Assembly: GCF_012849375.1 (NCBI RefSeq)
Contig: NZ_CP051684.1
Span: forward strand, 3,596,001-3,660,000
Direction: 5' to 3'
Length of the DNA stretch: 64,000 nucleotides
Origin: Duganella dendranthematis
Lineage (GTDB): Bacteria > Pseudomonadota > Gammaproteobacteria > Burkholderiales > Burkholderiaceae_D
Shown here: piece by piece, positions 21,116 through 27,984 of the stretch
How the letters are laid out: each line of letters opens with the position of its first letter
Position numbering within the stretch: position 1 is the first letter of the stretch
Position numbers and translations under genes: made by a program
The notes under the pieces: generated by a model
Database searches by the model: none
What the model was told of the DNA's origin: nothing
The model's input: the letters and a program-made list of their open reading frames with translations, nothing else

Positions 21116-21898
21116 TCAACTGCCGCCGAACCAGTTATAGCCCTGGTCTTCCCAATATCCACCGGGGTAGGTATTGGTGACGAAGATGGCTTGGATGTGT
21201 TTCGGATTCTTGTATCCCAGCTTGGTCGGCATGCGCAGCTTCATCGGAAAGCCATAGCGTGGCGGCAGGGTCTGGTCGTTATAGCTCAGCGCCATCAGCG
21301 TTTGCGGATGCAGGGCGGTGGCCATGTCGATACTGGTGAAGTAGTCGTCGGCACATTTGAAGCCGACATATTTCGCGCTCAGGTCCGCGCCGACGCGGCG
21401 GAGGAAATGCGAGAACGGCACGCCGCCCCATTTGCCGATCGCGCTCCAGCCTTCGACGCAGATGTGGCGCGTGACTTGCGACTGCTGGGGCAGGGCGCGC
21501 AGTTGGGCTAGCGTCCATGGCTTACGGTCGGCGATCATGCCGCTGAGCTCGAGCCGCCAGCTATCGCCATCGACCTCGCGGATTTCCTCTTCGCCGTAGT
21601 AGGCGTTGAACGGGAAAGGCTGGGCGATCATGAAATCGGGATAGGTCGGCGCCAGACGGGTGGGATCGAACAGCAAGCCCTGGACGCGGTCGTTAAAGCG
21701 CGAGATGCCGGTCAGCGCCGCGTCGATGCTTTCCTGGTTGTCGGGTGCGCAACCGGTGAGCAGGGTCAGGCCGCCAAGCGTCAGGCTGCGCTGCACGAAG
21801 GCGCGGCGGGATGGCTGGGCGATGCGGCCGATGGCGTCTGCCAGCATGGCGGCGCCCTCGGCGGGAATCTCGATCTGGCGTTTCTTAAAGCGTTGCAT
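21116..21898 (-). CDS. YedY/MsrP-type molybdopterin oxidoreductase, Tat-exported
   Basis: The 260-residue product has a twin-arginine signal (PSRRAFVQRSLTLGGLTLL) followed by LTGC, which also fits a lipobox. The body is a sulfite-oxidase/YedY fold: SQVTRHICVEGWSAIGKWGG carries the conserved Cys that ligates Mo, and LRMPTKLGYKNPKHIQ and GGYWEDQGYNWFGGS are family features. MsrP-type enzymes reduce methionine sulfoxide in periplasmic proteins using electrons from a membrane cytochrome. The cytochrome b gene ends 22 bases upstream and the MrpX-like peptide gene follows 54 bases downstream, so it probably repairs that peptide. It resembles YedY1 of A. suillum more than the canonical E. coli pair by context. 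Confidence 0.87.
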   Translation of the reverse strand: MQRFKKRQIEIPAEGAAMLADAIGRIAQPSRRAFVQRSLTLGGLTLLTGCAPDNQESIDAALTGISRFNDRVQGLLFDPTRLAPTYPDFMIAQPFPFNAYYGEEEIREVDGDSWRLELSGMIADRKPWTLAQLRALPQQSQVTRHICVEGWSAIGKWGGVPFSHFLRRVGADLSAKYVGFKCADDYFTSIDMATALHPQTLMALSYNDQTLPPRYGFPMKLRMPTKLGYKNPKHIQAIFVTNTYPGGYWEDQGYNWFGGS

Positions 21899-21920
21899 CA
21901 GGATGTCTCTCTTTTCATGA

Positions 21921-22523
21921 TTAGCGGCCGCGCAGCATGGCCAGCAGTGTGCGCGGTACCAGCGCCACCATCACCACATGCACCACGATGAAGCCGCACA
22001 GTCCGGCCATGGCGAAGAAGTGCACGCGCCGCGCCGCCTCATAGCCGCCTACCAGTTCGCGCAACAGCGGAAATTGCACCGACTTCCATAGCACCAGTCC
22101 GGACAGCACCAGCACCACGCTGTCGACCATGACGAACACATAGGCCAGCCGTTGCACGCTGTTGTAGTGGCGCGGATCGGCATGGGCCAGTTTTCCGCGC
22201 AAGGCGGCGCCGAGGTCGCGCAGTACCTGGCGTGGCATAATCGGGAAAAATTGACGCCGCAGGCGACCGGAGAACAGGTTGATCAGCAAATACAGGATGC
22301 CGTTGGCGAACAGCAGCCACATGGCGGCGAAATGCCACTGCAAGGCGCCGCCCAGCCATCCGCCCAGGGTGATACCGCGTGGGATGGCGAAGTCGAAAAA
22401 TTGCGTGGCGTTGTAGATGCGCCAGCCACTGGCGACGAGTAACAGCACCGCCGTGGCGTTGAGCCAATGCGTCAGCCGCAGCCAGAGCGGATGGATGGTG
22501 CTGTGTGCGGCGATGGCATTCAT
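21921..22523 (-). CDS. b-type cytochrome membrane subunit, YedZ1-like
   Basis: The 200-residue product has about four hydrophobic helices and paired histidines suited to heme b: LTHWLNATAVLLLVASGW, WHFAAMWLLFANGILYLLI and HFFAMAGLCGFIVVHVVMV. This is the cytochrome b561/Ni-Fe hydrogenase-type b subunit family rather than an MsrQ-like ferric-reductase fold. It is probably the electron donor for the molybdoenzyme encoded next. A SigF-type promoter box pair lies 40-65 bases upstream of its start. Confidence 0.87.
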   Translation of the reverse strand: MNAIAAHSTIHPLWLRLTHWLNATAVLLLVASGWRIYNATQFFDFAIPRGITLGGWLGGALQWHFAAMWLLFANGILYLLINLFSGRLRRQFFPIMPRQVLRDLGAALRGKLAHADPRHYNSVQRLAYVFVMVDSVVLVLSGLVLWKSVQFPLLRELVGGYEAARRVHFFAMAGLCGFIVVHVVMVALVPRTLLAMLRGR

Positions 22524-22562
22524 ACGGAATCGGTCGGGATTGTCGTTGGCGATAACAGGTAG

Positions 22563-22588
22563 TTCGCAGCCGCACCGGCATCGGTTAC
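22563..22588 (-). promoter_or_regulatory. SigF-type ECF promoter for the cytochrome b / YedY / MrpX unit
   Basis: Read on the minus strand this is GTAACC (22588-22583), a 16-base spacer, then CGAA (22566-22563). It equals the GTAACC-N16-CGAA consensus recalled for Caulobacter SigF. The predicted transcript would start near 22556, leaving a leader of about 33 bases before the cytochrome b ATG. Confidence 0.7.
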
Positions 22589-22621
22589 AGGGAAGTGATC
22601 AAATTTTTTTTGCCACAGGCT

Positions 22622-22647
22622 GTAACCAAAGGCGGCGATGCAACGAA
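22622..22647 (+). promoter_or_regulatory. SigF-type ECF promoter reading toward the sigma factor gene
   Basis: GTAACC (22622-22627), exactly 16 bases, then CGAA (22644-22647), identical in form to the divergent minus-strand site. Both boxes are preceded by CT. It suggests autoregulation by the sigma factor. The site overlaps the ATG at 22638, so either another promoter serves that start or translation begins further downstream. Confidence 0.65.
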
Positions 22648-23222
22648 TACCTGAGGTGGATCCTTTACGCAGCACTGAATTACGCCTGCATGCCTTGTTC
22701 TCGCAAGGCACGGCCGGTGACGCCCTGGCATACCGTCGCTTCCTGCAGGCGACGGCAACGCATTTGCGCGCCTTTTTGCGGCGGCGCCTGAGCCGCTGGC
22801 CGGACGAGGTGGAGGATCTGGTACAGGAGGCGCTATTGGCGATCCACAATCAGCGCCTCAGCTACGATACCGGCGTGCCGTTGACATCCTGGGTGTACGC
22901 GATTGCGCGCTACAAGCTGATCGACTGGCTGCGGCGGCATGCCCGGCAGGACAGCCTGCACGACTCGCTGGACGACGTCGACGAGGGGGAGCATGCGCTG
23001 TTTTCCAGTAGCGACGAAGCGGCCGGCGACGCCCGGCGCGACCTGACCAAGTTACTTGCGCTGCTGCCGGAGAAGCAGCGCGATGCAATCATTCTCACCA
23101 AGCTGGAAGGTTTGTCGGTACGCGAGGCGGCGGACAGCTTGCAGATGTCGGATGCGGCCATCAAGGTCTCGGTCCACCGGGGCTTGAAAGCACTGGCGAC
23201 CATTTTAAGAGAAGCGACATGA
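22638..23222 (+). CDS. sigF: ECF sigma-70 family RNA polymerase sigma factor, SigF-like
   Basis: The product is 194 residues from this start. Sigma region 2 lies around SRWPDEVEDLVQEALLAIHN and YAIARYKLIDWLRRH, and region 4 around LPEKQRDAIILTKLEGLSV and MSDAAIKVSVHRGLKAL. ATG 22638 has AAAGG five bases upstream, but the SigF-type promoter box CGAA lies after this ATG. A transcript from it would begin near the in-frame GTG at 22656, which is then an alternative (perhaps leaderless) start. It overlaps the following nrsF gene by four bases. It probably activates the divergent YedY/MrpX unit in response to oxidative chlorine stress. Confidence 0.87.
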   Translation: MQRIPEVDPLRSTELRLHALFSQGTAGDALAYRRFLQATATHLRAFLRRRLSRWPDEVEDLVQEALLAIHNQRLSYDTGVPLTSWVYAIARYKLIDWLRRHARQDSLHDSLDDVDEGEHALFSSSDEAAGDARRDLTKLLALLPEKQRDAIILTKLEGLSVREAADSLQMSDAAIKVSVHRGLKALATILREAT

Positions 23223-23860
23223 AGACCGATGACCTGATCATGATGTTGTCCAGCGGGCCGGACGTGCGTCCCGCGCCGCGGCCGCTCACGGCCAGCCTGT
23301 TGCCGTTGTCTGCGGGTTTGCTGGCCTGCGTGGTGCTGATGCTGGTGTTGCTGGGCGTTCGCAGCGATCTGATGCAGGCGGCGGCCTTGCCGGCGTTTTG
23401 GCTGAAAGTGTCGTTCTCGCTGTTGCTGGCTTGGGCTGGCTGGCTGGCGGCGAAGCGTCTGGCCGCGCCGGGCGCGCGCATAGCGGCGCTGCCCTTGTAT
23501 CTTGGTGCGCCGGTGGCGGCGTTGTGGTGCATCGCGGCGATCCTGCTGTGGCAAGCCGGTCCCGAGGCGCGCACGCCGCTGTTCTGGGGCGCGACGTGGC
23601 GTTACTGCCCTTTGCTGATCGCACTGTTGTCCATGCCGCTATTCATTGCCGCACTGCGCGTCATGCGTGGCCTGGCGCCGACGCGTTTGCGTTTGGCTGG
23701 CGCGGCCGCAGGGTTTGCAGCTGGCGCCACGGCGGCCTTGGTGTATTGCCTGCATTGCCCTGAGATGAGTCCGGTATTTGTCGGCTTCTGGTATCTGTTG
23801 GGCATGCTGATCCCGACCGCGCTCGGCGCCTTGATCGGCCCACGCGTGCTGGCCTGGTAG
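23219..23860 (+). CDS. nrsF: Anti-sigma factor of the NrsF family (DUF1109)
   Basis: The 213-residue product has about six hydrophobic helices and begins MKTDDLIMMLSSGPDVRPAP, typical of NrsF/DUF1109 inner-membrane anti-sigma factors. YCLHCPEMSPVFVGFWYLLG near the C-terminus carries the conserved cysteines that are important for signal sensing in this family. It starts inside the sigma factor's stop codon (ATGA overlap), the classical sigma/anti-sigma coupling. It is expected to hold SigF at the membrane until cysteine oxidation releases it. Confidence 0.88.
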   Translation: MKTDDLIMMLSSGPDVRPAPRPLTASLLPLSAGLLACVVLMLVLLGVRSDLMQAAALPAFWLKVSFSLLLAWAGWLAAKRLAAPGARIAALPLYLGAPVAALWCIAAILLWQAGPEARTPLFWGATWRYCPLLIALLSMPLFIAALRVMRGLAPTRLRLAGAAAGFAAGATAALVYCLHCPEMSPVFVGFWYLLGMLIPTALGALIGPRVLAW

Positions 23861-23862
23861 CG

Positions 23863-24342
23863 TTACAGGTCGGACAGCGGCGTGTCGGCGCCGGCGTTGC
23901 CTGCTTCCAGCGCTGCAATCAGGATGTCGAGATCGTGTTCCAGCCGGATCAGGGTGGCGGCATCGATGGACGCCAGCGCATCGGGCAGCACGCCGGCAAA
24001 TGGCATCGGCGCCTTTTCCAGACTGCGCTCCCCGGCGGGCGACAGCGTCATCGTCACCATGCGGCGATCGCTGCTGCTTTTTGCCTGTTCAATCAACCCT
24101 TGCCCCAACAGCGTCTTGACCAGATTGCTGGCGGTGGTCTGATGAATATCCATCTTGCTGGCCAGTCCGTTGACGCCGATTCCCGGATGCTGCTGAATCA
24201 CGCTCAGCGCCCACAGCTGTGAGCCGCCGATGCCTGCGGCTTTCTCAACGTTGCGGAAATGGGTTTTGACCGCATTAAAGACAATGCGGAATTGACGCAG
24301 GACGCGAGTTGATGGCGCTGCGTCCAGTTGATTCTCATGCAT
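23863..24342 (-). CDS. MarR-family transcriptional regulator
   Basis: The 159-residue product has a winged helix-turn-helix (GVNGLASKMDIHQTTASNLV as recognition region, SSSDRRMVTMTLSPAGERSL as wing), characteristic of MarR. Long terminal helices for dimerisation flank it. It is divergent from the ClC channel gene, and a 12-bp perfect palindrome overlapping that gene's -10 box is a likely binding site. The ligand is unknown. Confidence 0.88.
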   Translation of the reverse strand: MHENQLDAAPSTRVLRQFRIVFNAVKTHFRNVEKAAGIGGSQLWALSVIQQHPGIGVNGLASKMDIHQTTASNLVKTLLGQGLIEQAKSSSDRRMVTMTLSPAGERSLEKAPMPFAGVLPDALASIDAATLIRLEHDLDILIAALEAGNAGADTPLSDL

Positions 24343-24381
24343 GGCTGGACACTAACAAAAAGACATTGGCGTCGAGTTTAA

Positions 24382-24411
24382 TTGACAGAGCGGTTTCGCG
24401 CAAAGTATATT
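24382..24411 (+). promoter_or_regulatory. Sigma70 promoter of the ClC gene
   Basis: TTGACA at 24382-24387 and TATATT at 24406-24411 with an 18-base spacer give a near-consensus promoter. Transcription would begin about 20 bases before the ClC ATG. Confidence 0.65.
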
Positions 24412-24420
24412 TGTACAAAT
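24409..24420. promoter_or_regulatory. Candidate MarR operator, perfect 12-bp palindrome
   Basis: ATTTGTACAAAT is a perfect palindrome overlapping the end of the -10 box in the gap between marR and the ClC gene. A/T-rich palindromes of this length are common MarR targets, so repression by steric block is plausible. Confidence 0.55.
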
Positions 24421-24437
24421 GTATTTTTCCGCCACCC

Positions 24438-25769
24438 ATGAAAACCAAGCACAACATCACCGCGTCCTTCAACCGTGAATTTCGCGATTGGCGCCTGTGG
24501 GCGACCCGCGCCATTGTGGTCGCCGCCGCTTGCGTCGCCGGCCTGACGGTGGTTGCCTTTACCTGGCTAGGAGAGGAAGCGCTTGGGCTGTTCATGGACG
24601 TCGTGCGTCTCTACCCCTGGGCCACGCTGGTATGGACGCCGCTGTGTGCGGCAGCAATCGTCTGGGTCACACGCCGCTACTTTGCTGCGGCGGCCGGATC
24701 GGGCATTCCGCAAGTGATGGCCACGCTGGACCCCGCCGCGTCAGCGCCGGCCCAGGGCAGGCTGGTGTCCTTCAAGCTGAGCGTGGCCAAGGTGGCGTTG
24801 ACGACCTGGGGCTTGCTGGCCGGCCTGTCGCTGGGCCGCGAGGGACCATCGGTGCAGGTCGCCGCCGGCATCATGCTGACGGCGCGCCGCTGGCTGCCCG
24901 AGCGCACCGCCGTCACCGCACACGGCTTGCTGGTGGCGGGCGGCGCGGCCGGCATTGCAGCCGCATTCAATACGCCGCTGGCCGGCATCATGTTTGCGAT
25001 TGAAGAGCTGTCGCGCACGCCGGAGCAGCGCAGCAGCGGGCTGTTGATGTCGGCCATCGTGCTGGCGGGTTTGATGGCGGTCTCGGTATATGGCAACGCC
25101 ACCTATTTCGGCATTATTCATGCGAGCGGAATCGATCTGTCGTTGCTGCTCCCCGGCTTGTTGGTCGCCGTGATCAGCGGCGGGCTTGGCGGCCTGTTCT
25201 CGCGCCTGCTGCAAGCTTCCCTGAGCGGAAATGGACGCGATTTCATGTCACGCTTGCGTGGTGCGCGTCCGGTGCTGTTCGCAGCGGTGTGCGGGCTGCT
25301 GGTGGCGGTGATCGGCTTCGTATCGGGCGGCGCCACATTCGGCAGCGGCTACAGCCATACGCGCGATATGGTGGCTGGACAGGAGACATTGCCGGCTCTG
25401 TTCCTGCTGTTAAAGTTTGTCGCCACCTGGCTGACCACCTGGTCGGGCGTGCCGGCCGGCATCTTCGCGCCGTCGCTGGCCATCGGTGCGGCGATTGGCA
25501 ATGACATTGCGTTGTTGCTGCATTCACCGAATGCCACTGCGCTGATTGCGCTCGGCATGGTTGGCTTTCTGGCCGCCGCCACGCAGGCGCCGTTGACCTC
25601 GTTCATCATCGTAATGGAGATGGTCGACGGCCATTCAATGGTGCTGAGTCTGATGGCGTGCGCGATGGTGGCGCGTACCGTGTCACGCGTCATCAGTGCG
25701 CCGCTGTACAGCGTACTGGCGCAACAGCAACTCAGCAATGCGACGGCCTCCGTGGCCGCCGTTCAATAG
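24438..25769 (+). CDS. ClC-family chloride channel / Cl-/H+ antiporter
   Basis: The 443-residue product has the ClC selectivity motifs in order: GSGIPQV, GREGPSVQVAAG with the gating glutamate kept, and GVPAGIFAPSLAIGAAIG. About ten or more hydrophobic helices are visible, and no C-terminal CBS domains are present. ATG 24438 starts MKTKHNIT; the frame is open earlier but that part overlaps the marR promoter. No clear Shine-Dalgarno sequence precedes it. It is divergent from marR and overlaps the next convergent gene by seven bases. Confidence 0.92.
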   Translation: MKTKHNITASFNREFRDWRLWATRAIVVAAACVAGLTVVAFTWLGEEALGLFMDVVRLYPWATLVWTPLCAAAIVWVTRRYFAAAAGSGIPQVMATLDPAASAPAQGRLVSFKLSVAKVALTTWGLLAGLSLGREGPSVQVAAGIMLTARRWLPERTAVTAHGLLVAGGAAGIAAAFNTPLAGIMFAIEELSRTPEQRSSGLLMSAIVLAGLMAVSVYGNATYFGIIHASGIDLSLLLPGLLVAVISGGLGGLFSRLLQASLSGNGRDFMSRLRGARPVLFAAVCGLLVAVIGFVSGGATFGSGYSHTRDMVAGQETLPALFLLLKFVATWLTTWSGVPAGIFAPSLAIGAAIGNDIALLLHSPNATALIALGMVGFLAAATQAPLTSFIIVMEMVDGHSMVLSLMACAMVARTVSRVISAPLYSVLAQQQLSNATASVAAVQ

Positions 25770-26395
25770 TGGAAGACGAGCGGCAGGGCGGGGCGGAAGT
25801 CCTTGCTCAGGCCACGGGCTGTGTGGTCAAAGCTGATTTCCAGCAGGTGTGCATCGCCTTGCGCCAACTGGATGCCGCTGGCCAGCGCTGCTGGCGAGAA
25901 GGCGGTCAGAGACGGCATCGTGCAACGCAGACTGGTGATGCTGCCGAGTCCGGCGGCATGATCCAGCGGCTGGCGGCGGTCATCGGCGAAGTGTTGCGGC
26001 GCCTTGCCGGCCGAGGTGGAGAACCACATCGGCTCCGACAGCGGCGCGTCGGCGATGCCGATGGTCATCCCCGACGGCAGGTAGGCGGGCGCGTAATCCC
26101 AGGTGGCAAACGGCACGGCAGGACGGAAGCAAATGCCGAACGGCGAGGCCACGCCGGTATCGCCGGCCGACAGGCGCTCGCGCAGCATGGTCGGCCTGGT
26201 CTGCGCGTTGGCGACTTCCTCCGCATCGGCAATCCACAGCAATTCAATAAACGCGTTGGCGAAGAAGAAGCGGCGGTTGGCCGTGCCTTGGCCGGGATGC
26301 GTGTTGCCGCTGCCTTCGCTCAGGCCGAACGCGCGCAGCAGTTCGGCTTCGGCGCCTCCGGGCGATACGCGAATGAAGATGTGGTCTATTTGCAT
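25763..26395 (-). CDS. VOC-family glyoxalase-like protein
   Basis: The 210-residue product begins MQIDHIFIRVSPGGAEAELL, the typical opening strand of a vicinal-oxygen-chelate domain (glyoxalase-like PF13468 type), with FFFANAFIELLWIADAEE as the second metal-side strand. The substrate is unknown. The ATG lies 10 bases inside the 3' end of the TPR-methyltransferase gene (ATGCAAATAG), so translation is probably coupled. The longer open frame extending to 26824 is a shadow of that gene. Confidence 0.82.
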   Translation of the reverse strand: MQIDHIFIRVSPGGAEAELLRAFGLSEGSGNTHPGQGTANRRFFFANAFIELLWIADAEEVANAQTRPTMLRERLSAGDTGVASPFGICFRPAVPFATWDYAPAYLPSGMTIGIADAPLSEPMWFSTSAGKAPQHFADDRRQPLDHAAGLGSITSLRCTMPSLTAFSPAALASGIQLAQGDAHLLEISFDHTARGLSKDFRPALPLVFHY

Positions 26396-27879
26396 AACAA
26401 AAAAGCGTGCGCGGCAATCGGCGCGCCGTTTTCCTGTCGTGCATCCAGCGCTTGCGTAGCCAGCACGGTGAAGCCGCTGTCGGCGGCCAGGCGGCGCAAG
26501 TAGTCTTCCGTGTGGGCGTAGCGGTTGGATGGACGCAGCATATAGTCGGCGCCATCGCCGGCTTCGACCGAGAAGCAGAAGCGGCCGCCAGGACGCAGCG
26601 CCGCATGCACCGCGCGGAATACCGGCGCTAGGTCGCCGATATAGACAAAGACGTCGGCCGCCACCGCCAGATCCCAGCTGGCGTCGCGGCCGTGCAGGTA
26701 GCTGGTGAGGTCGGCACAAGTCAGCGAATCGTACAGGCCGCGCTCGGCCGCCTTGTCCAGCATCTGCTGCGACAGATCGACGCCATCCAGCCGGCGCGAG
26801 TAGGCGCGCAGGTAGGGCGCGCACAGGCCGGTGCCGCAGCCCAGGTCCACGGTGGACAATTCCGATGCCGGCGCCACATGGCGCAGCAGCGCGTCCAGCA
26901 CAGCCGGGGTCTGGTAGCCCAGCACTTCAGTCAGATGCTGGTCGAAGTGATTGGCGTACTGGTCGAACAGCGAGCGCACGTAGTCGTTCGGCAGCGTGGC
27001 CGGCGTTGCGCCTGCGCCGACCGAAGCCAGCGCGAAGGCGATGGTTTGCGGATCGTCGCCATGCGCCAGCGCGGTGCGGTAGGCGGCAATCGCTTCGTCG
27101 CGCCGCTCCATCGAACGCAGCGCGTTGCCGCGTTGGTAGTGGGCCAGCGCGTAGTCCGGCTTGTGCTTCAGGGCCTGGTCAAAGCTATCCAGCGCTGCTT
27201 CGAATTCGCCCAGGCGCTGCAGCGATGCGCCTTGCGCGCTGTAGGCTTCGGCCCAGTCCGGGCGCAGGTGGATGGCGCGGTCGAAACTTTCCACCGCTTC
27301 CGGCAGATAGCGCAGGCAGTGCAGGGCATTGCCGCGCGCCAGCCAGGCGTCGGCGTAGCGGTCTTTGATATTGAGCGCATCCTCGGCCGCGCCCAGCGCG
27401 TCAAGATAGCGGCCCAGGTCTTGCAGCACGATGGCGCGGTTGCTGTGCGCTTCGGCATAGCTTGGCTGGATGCGCAGCGCGTGCTGGTAGCTGTCCAGCG
27501 CCTCGTCCAGACGGCCAAGTTTGCGCAGCGCGTTGCCGCGATTGCTCCAGGCGAGCGCATAGGATTGATTCAGTGCCAGTGCGCGCTCATGGCTGGCCAG
27601 CGCCTGTTCGGCGTCGCCGGCATCCAGCCAGGCTACGCCGAGGTTGCAATGGGCGTTGGCTTGCGTGCTGTCGACGGCGATGGCTTGCGAGATCAGTTCG
27701 ATGGCGCCGGCCGCGTCACCCTGCTGGCGGGCGATCACGCCCAGCAGATGCAGCGCGTCGAAGCGGCGCGGATCGAGTTCCAGCACTTGCCGGTACAGGG
27801 CTTGCGCCGGTTCGAACCGCCCCTGCTGGTGCAGTTCGACGGCTTGTTGGAGGAGGGAGGCAAGCAGGGATTCAGTCAT
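26386..27879 (-). CDS. TPR-repeat protein with C-terminal SAM methyltransferase domain
   Basis: The 497-residue product has about eight tetratricopeptide repeats (residues 5-290, for example LGRLDEALDSYQHALRIQPS) and a class I methyltransferase domain with motif I VDLGCGTGLCAPYLR and post-motif VDLSQQMLDKAAERG. This fusion is common in betaproteobacteria and may modify a protein or small molecule held by the TPR region. The target is not known. It shares a 10-base overlap with the VOC gene. Confidence 0.88.
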   Translation of the reverse strand: MTESLLASLLQQAVELHQQGRFEPAQALYRQVLELDPRRFDALHLLGVIARQQGDAAGAIELISQAIAVDSTQANAHCNLGVAWLDAGDAEQALASHERALALNQSYALAWSNRGNALRKLGRLDEALDSYQHALRIQPSYAEAHSNRAIVLQDLGRYLDALGAAEDALNIKDRYADAWLARGNALHCLRYLPEAVESFDRAIHLRPDWAEAYSAQGASLQRLGEFEAALDSFDQALKHKPDYALAHYQRGNALRSMERRDEAIAAYRTALAHGDDPQTIAFALASVGAGATPATLPNDYVRSLFDQYANHFDQHLTEVLGYQTPAVLDALLRHVAPASELSTVDLGCGTGLCAPYLRAYSRRLDGVDLSQQMLDKAAERGLYDSLTCADLTSYLHGRDASWDLAVAADVFVYIGDLAPVFRAVHAALRPGGRFCFSVEAGDGADYMLRPSNRYAHTEDYLRRLAADSGFTVLATQALDARQENGAPIAAHAFLLCK

Positions 27880-27984
27880 AGTGTCCGCATCTTAGCCGAT
27901 GCGTGAATTCTCTCCAATTGTTTCAATTTGACAATATTGTTCAGCGTGTTAGCATTTGAGTAATGCCAACTTCATTAAATCGCC

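Noticed and set aside
26396..26824. N-terminal extension of the VOC protein gene
   Set aside because: The extension lies inside the methyltransferase coding region in another frame; MQIDHIF at 26395 is the natural VOC start.
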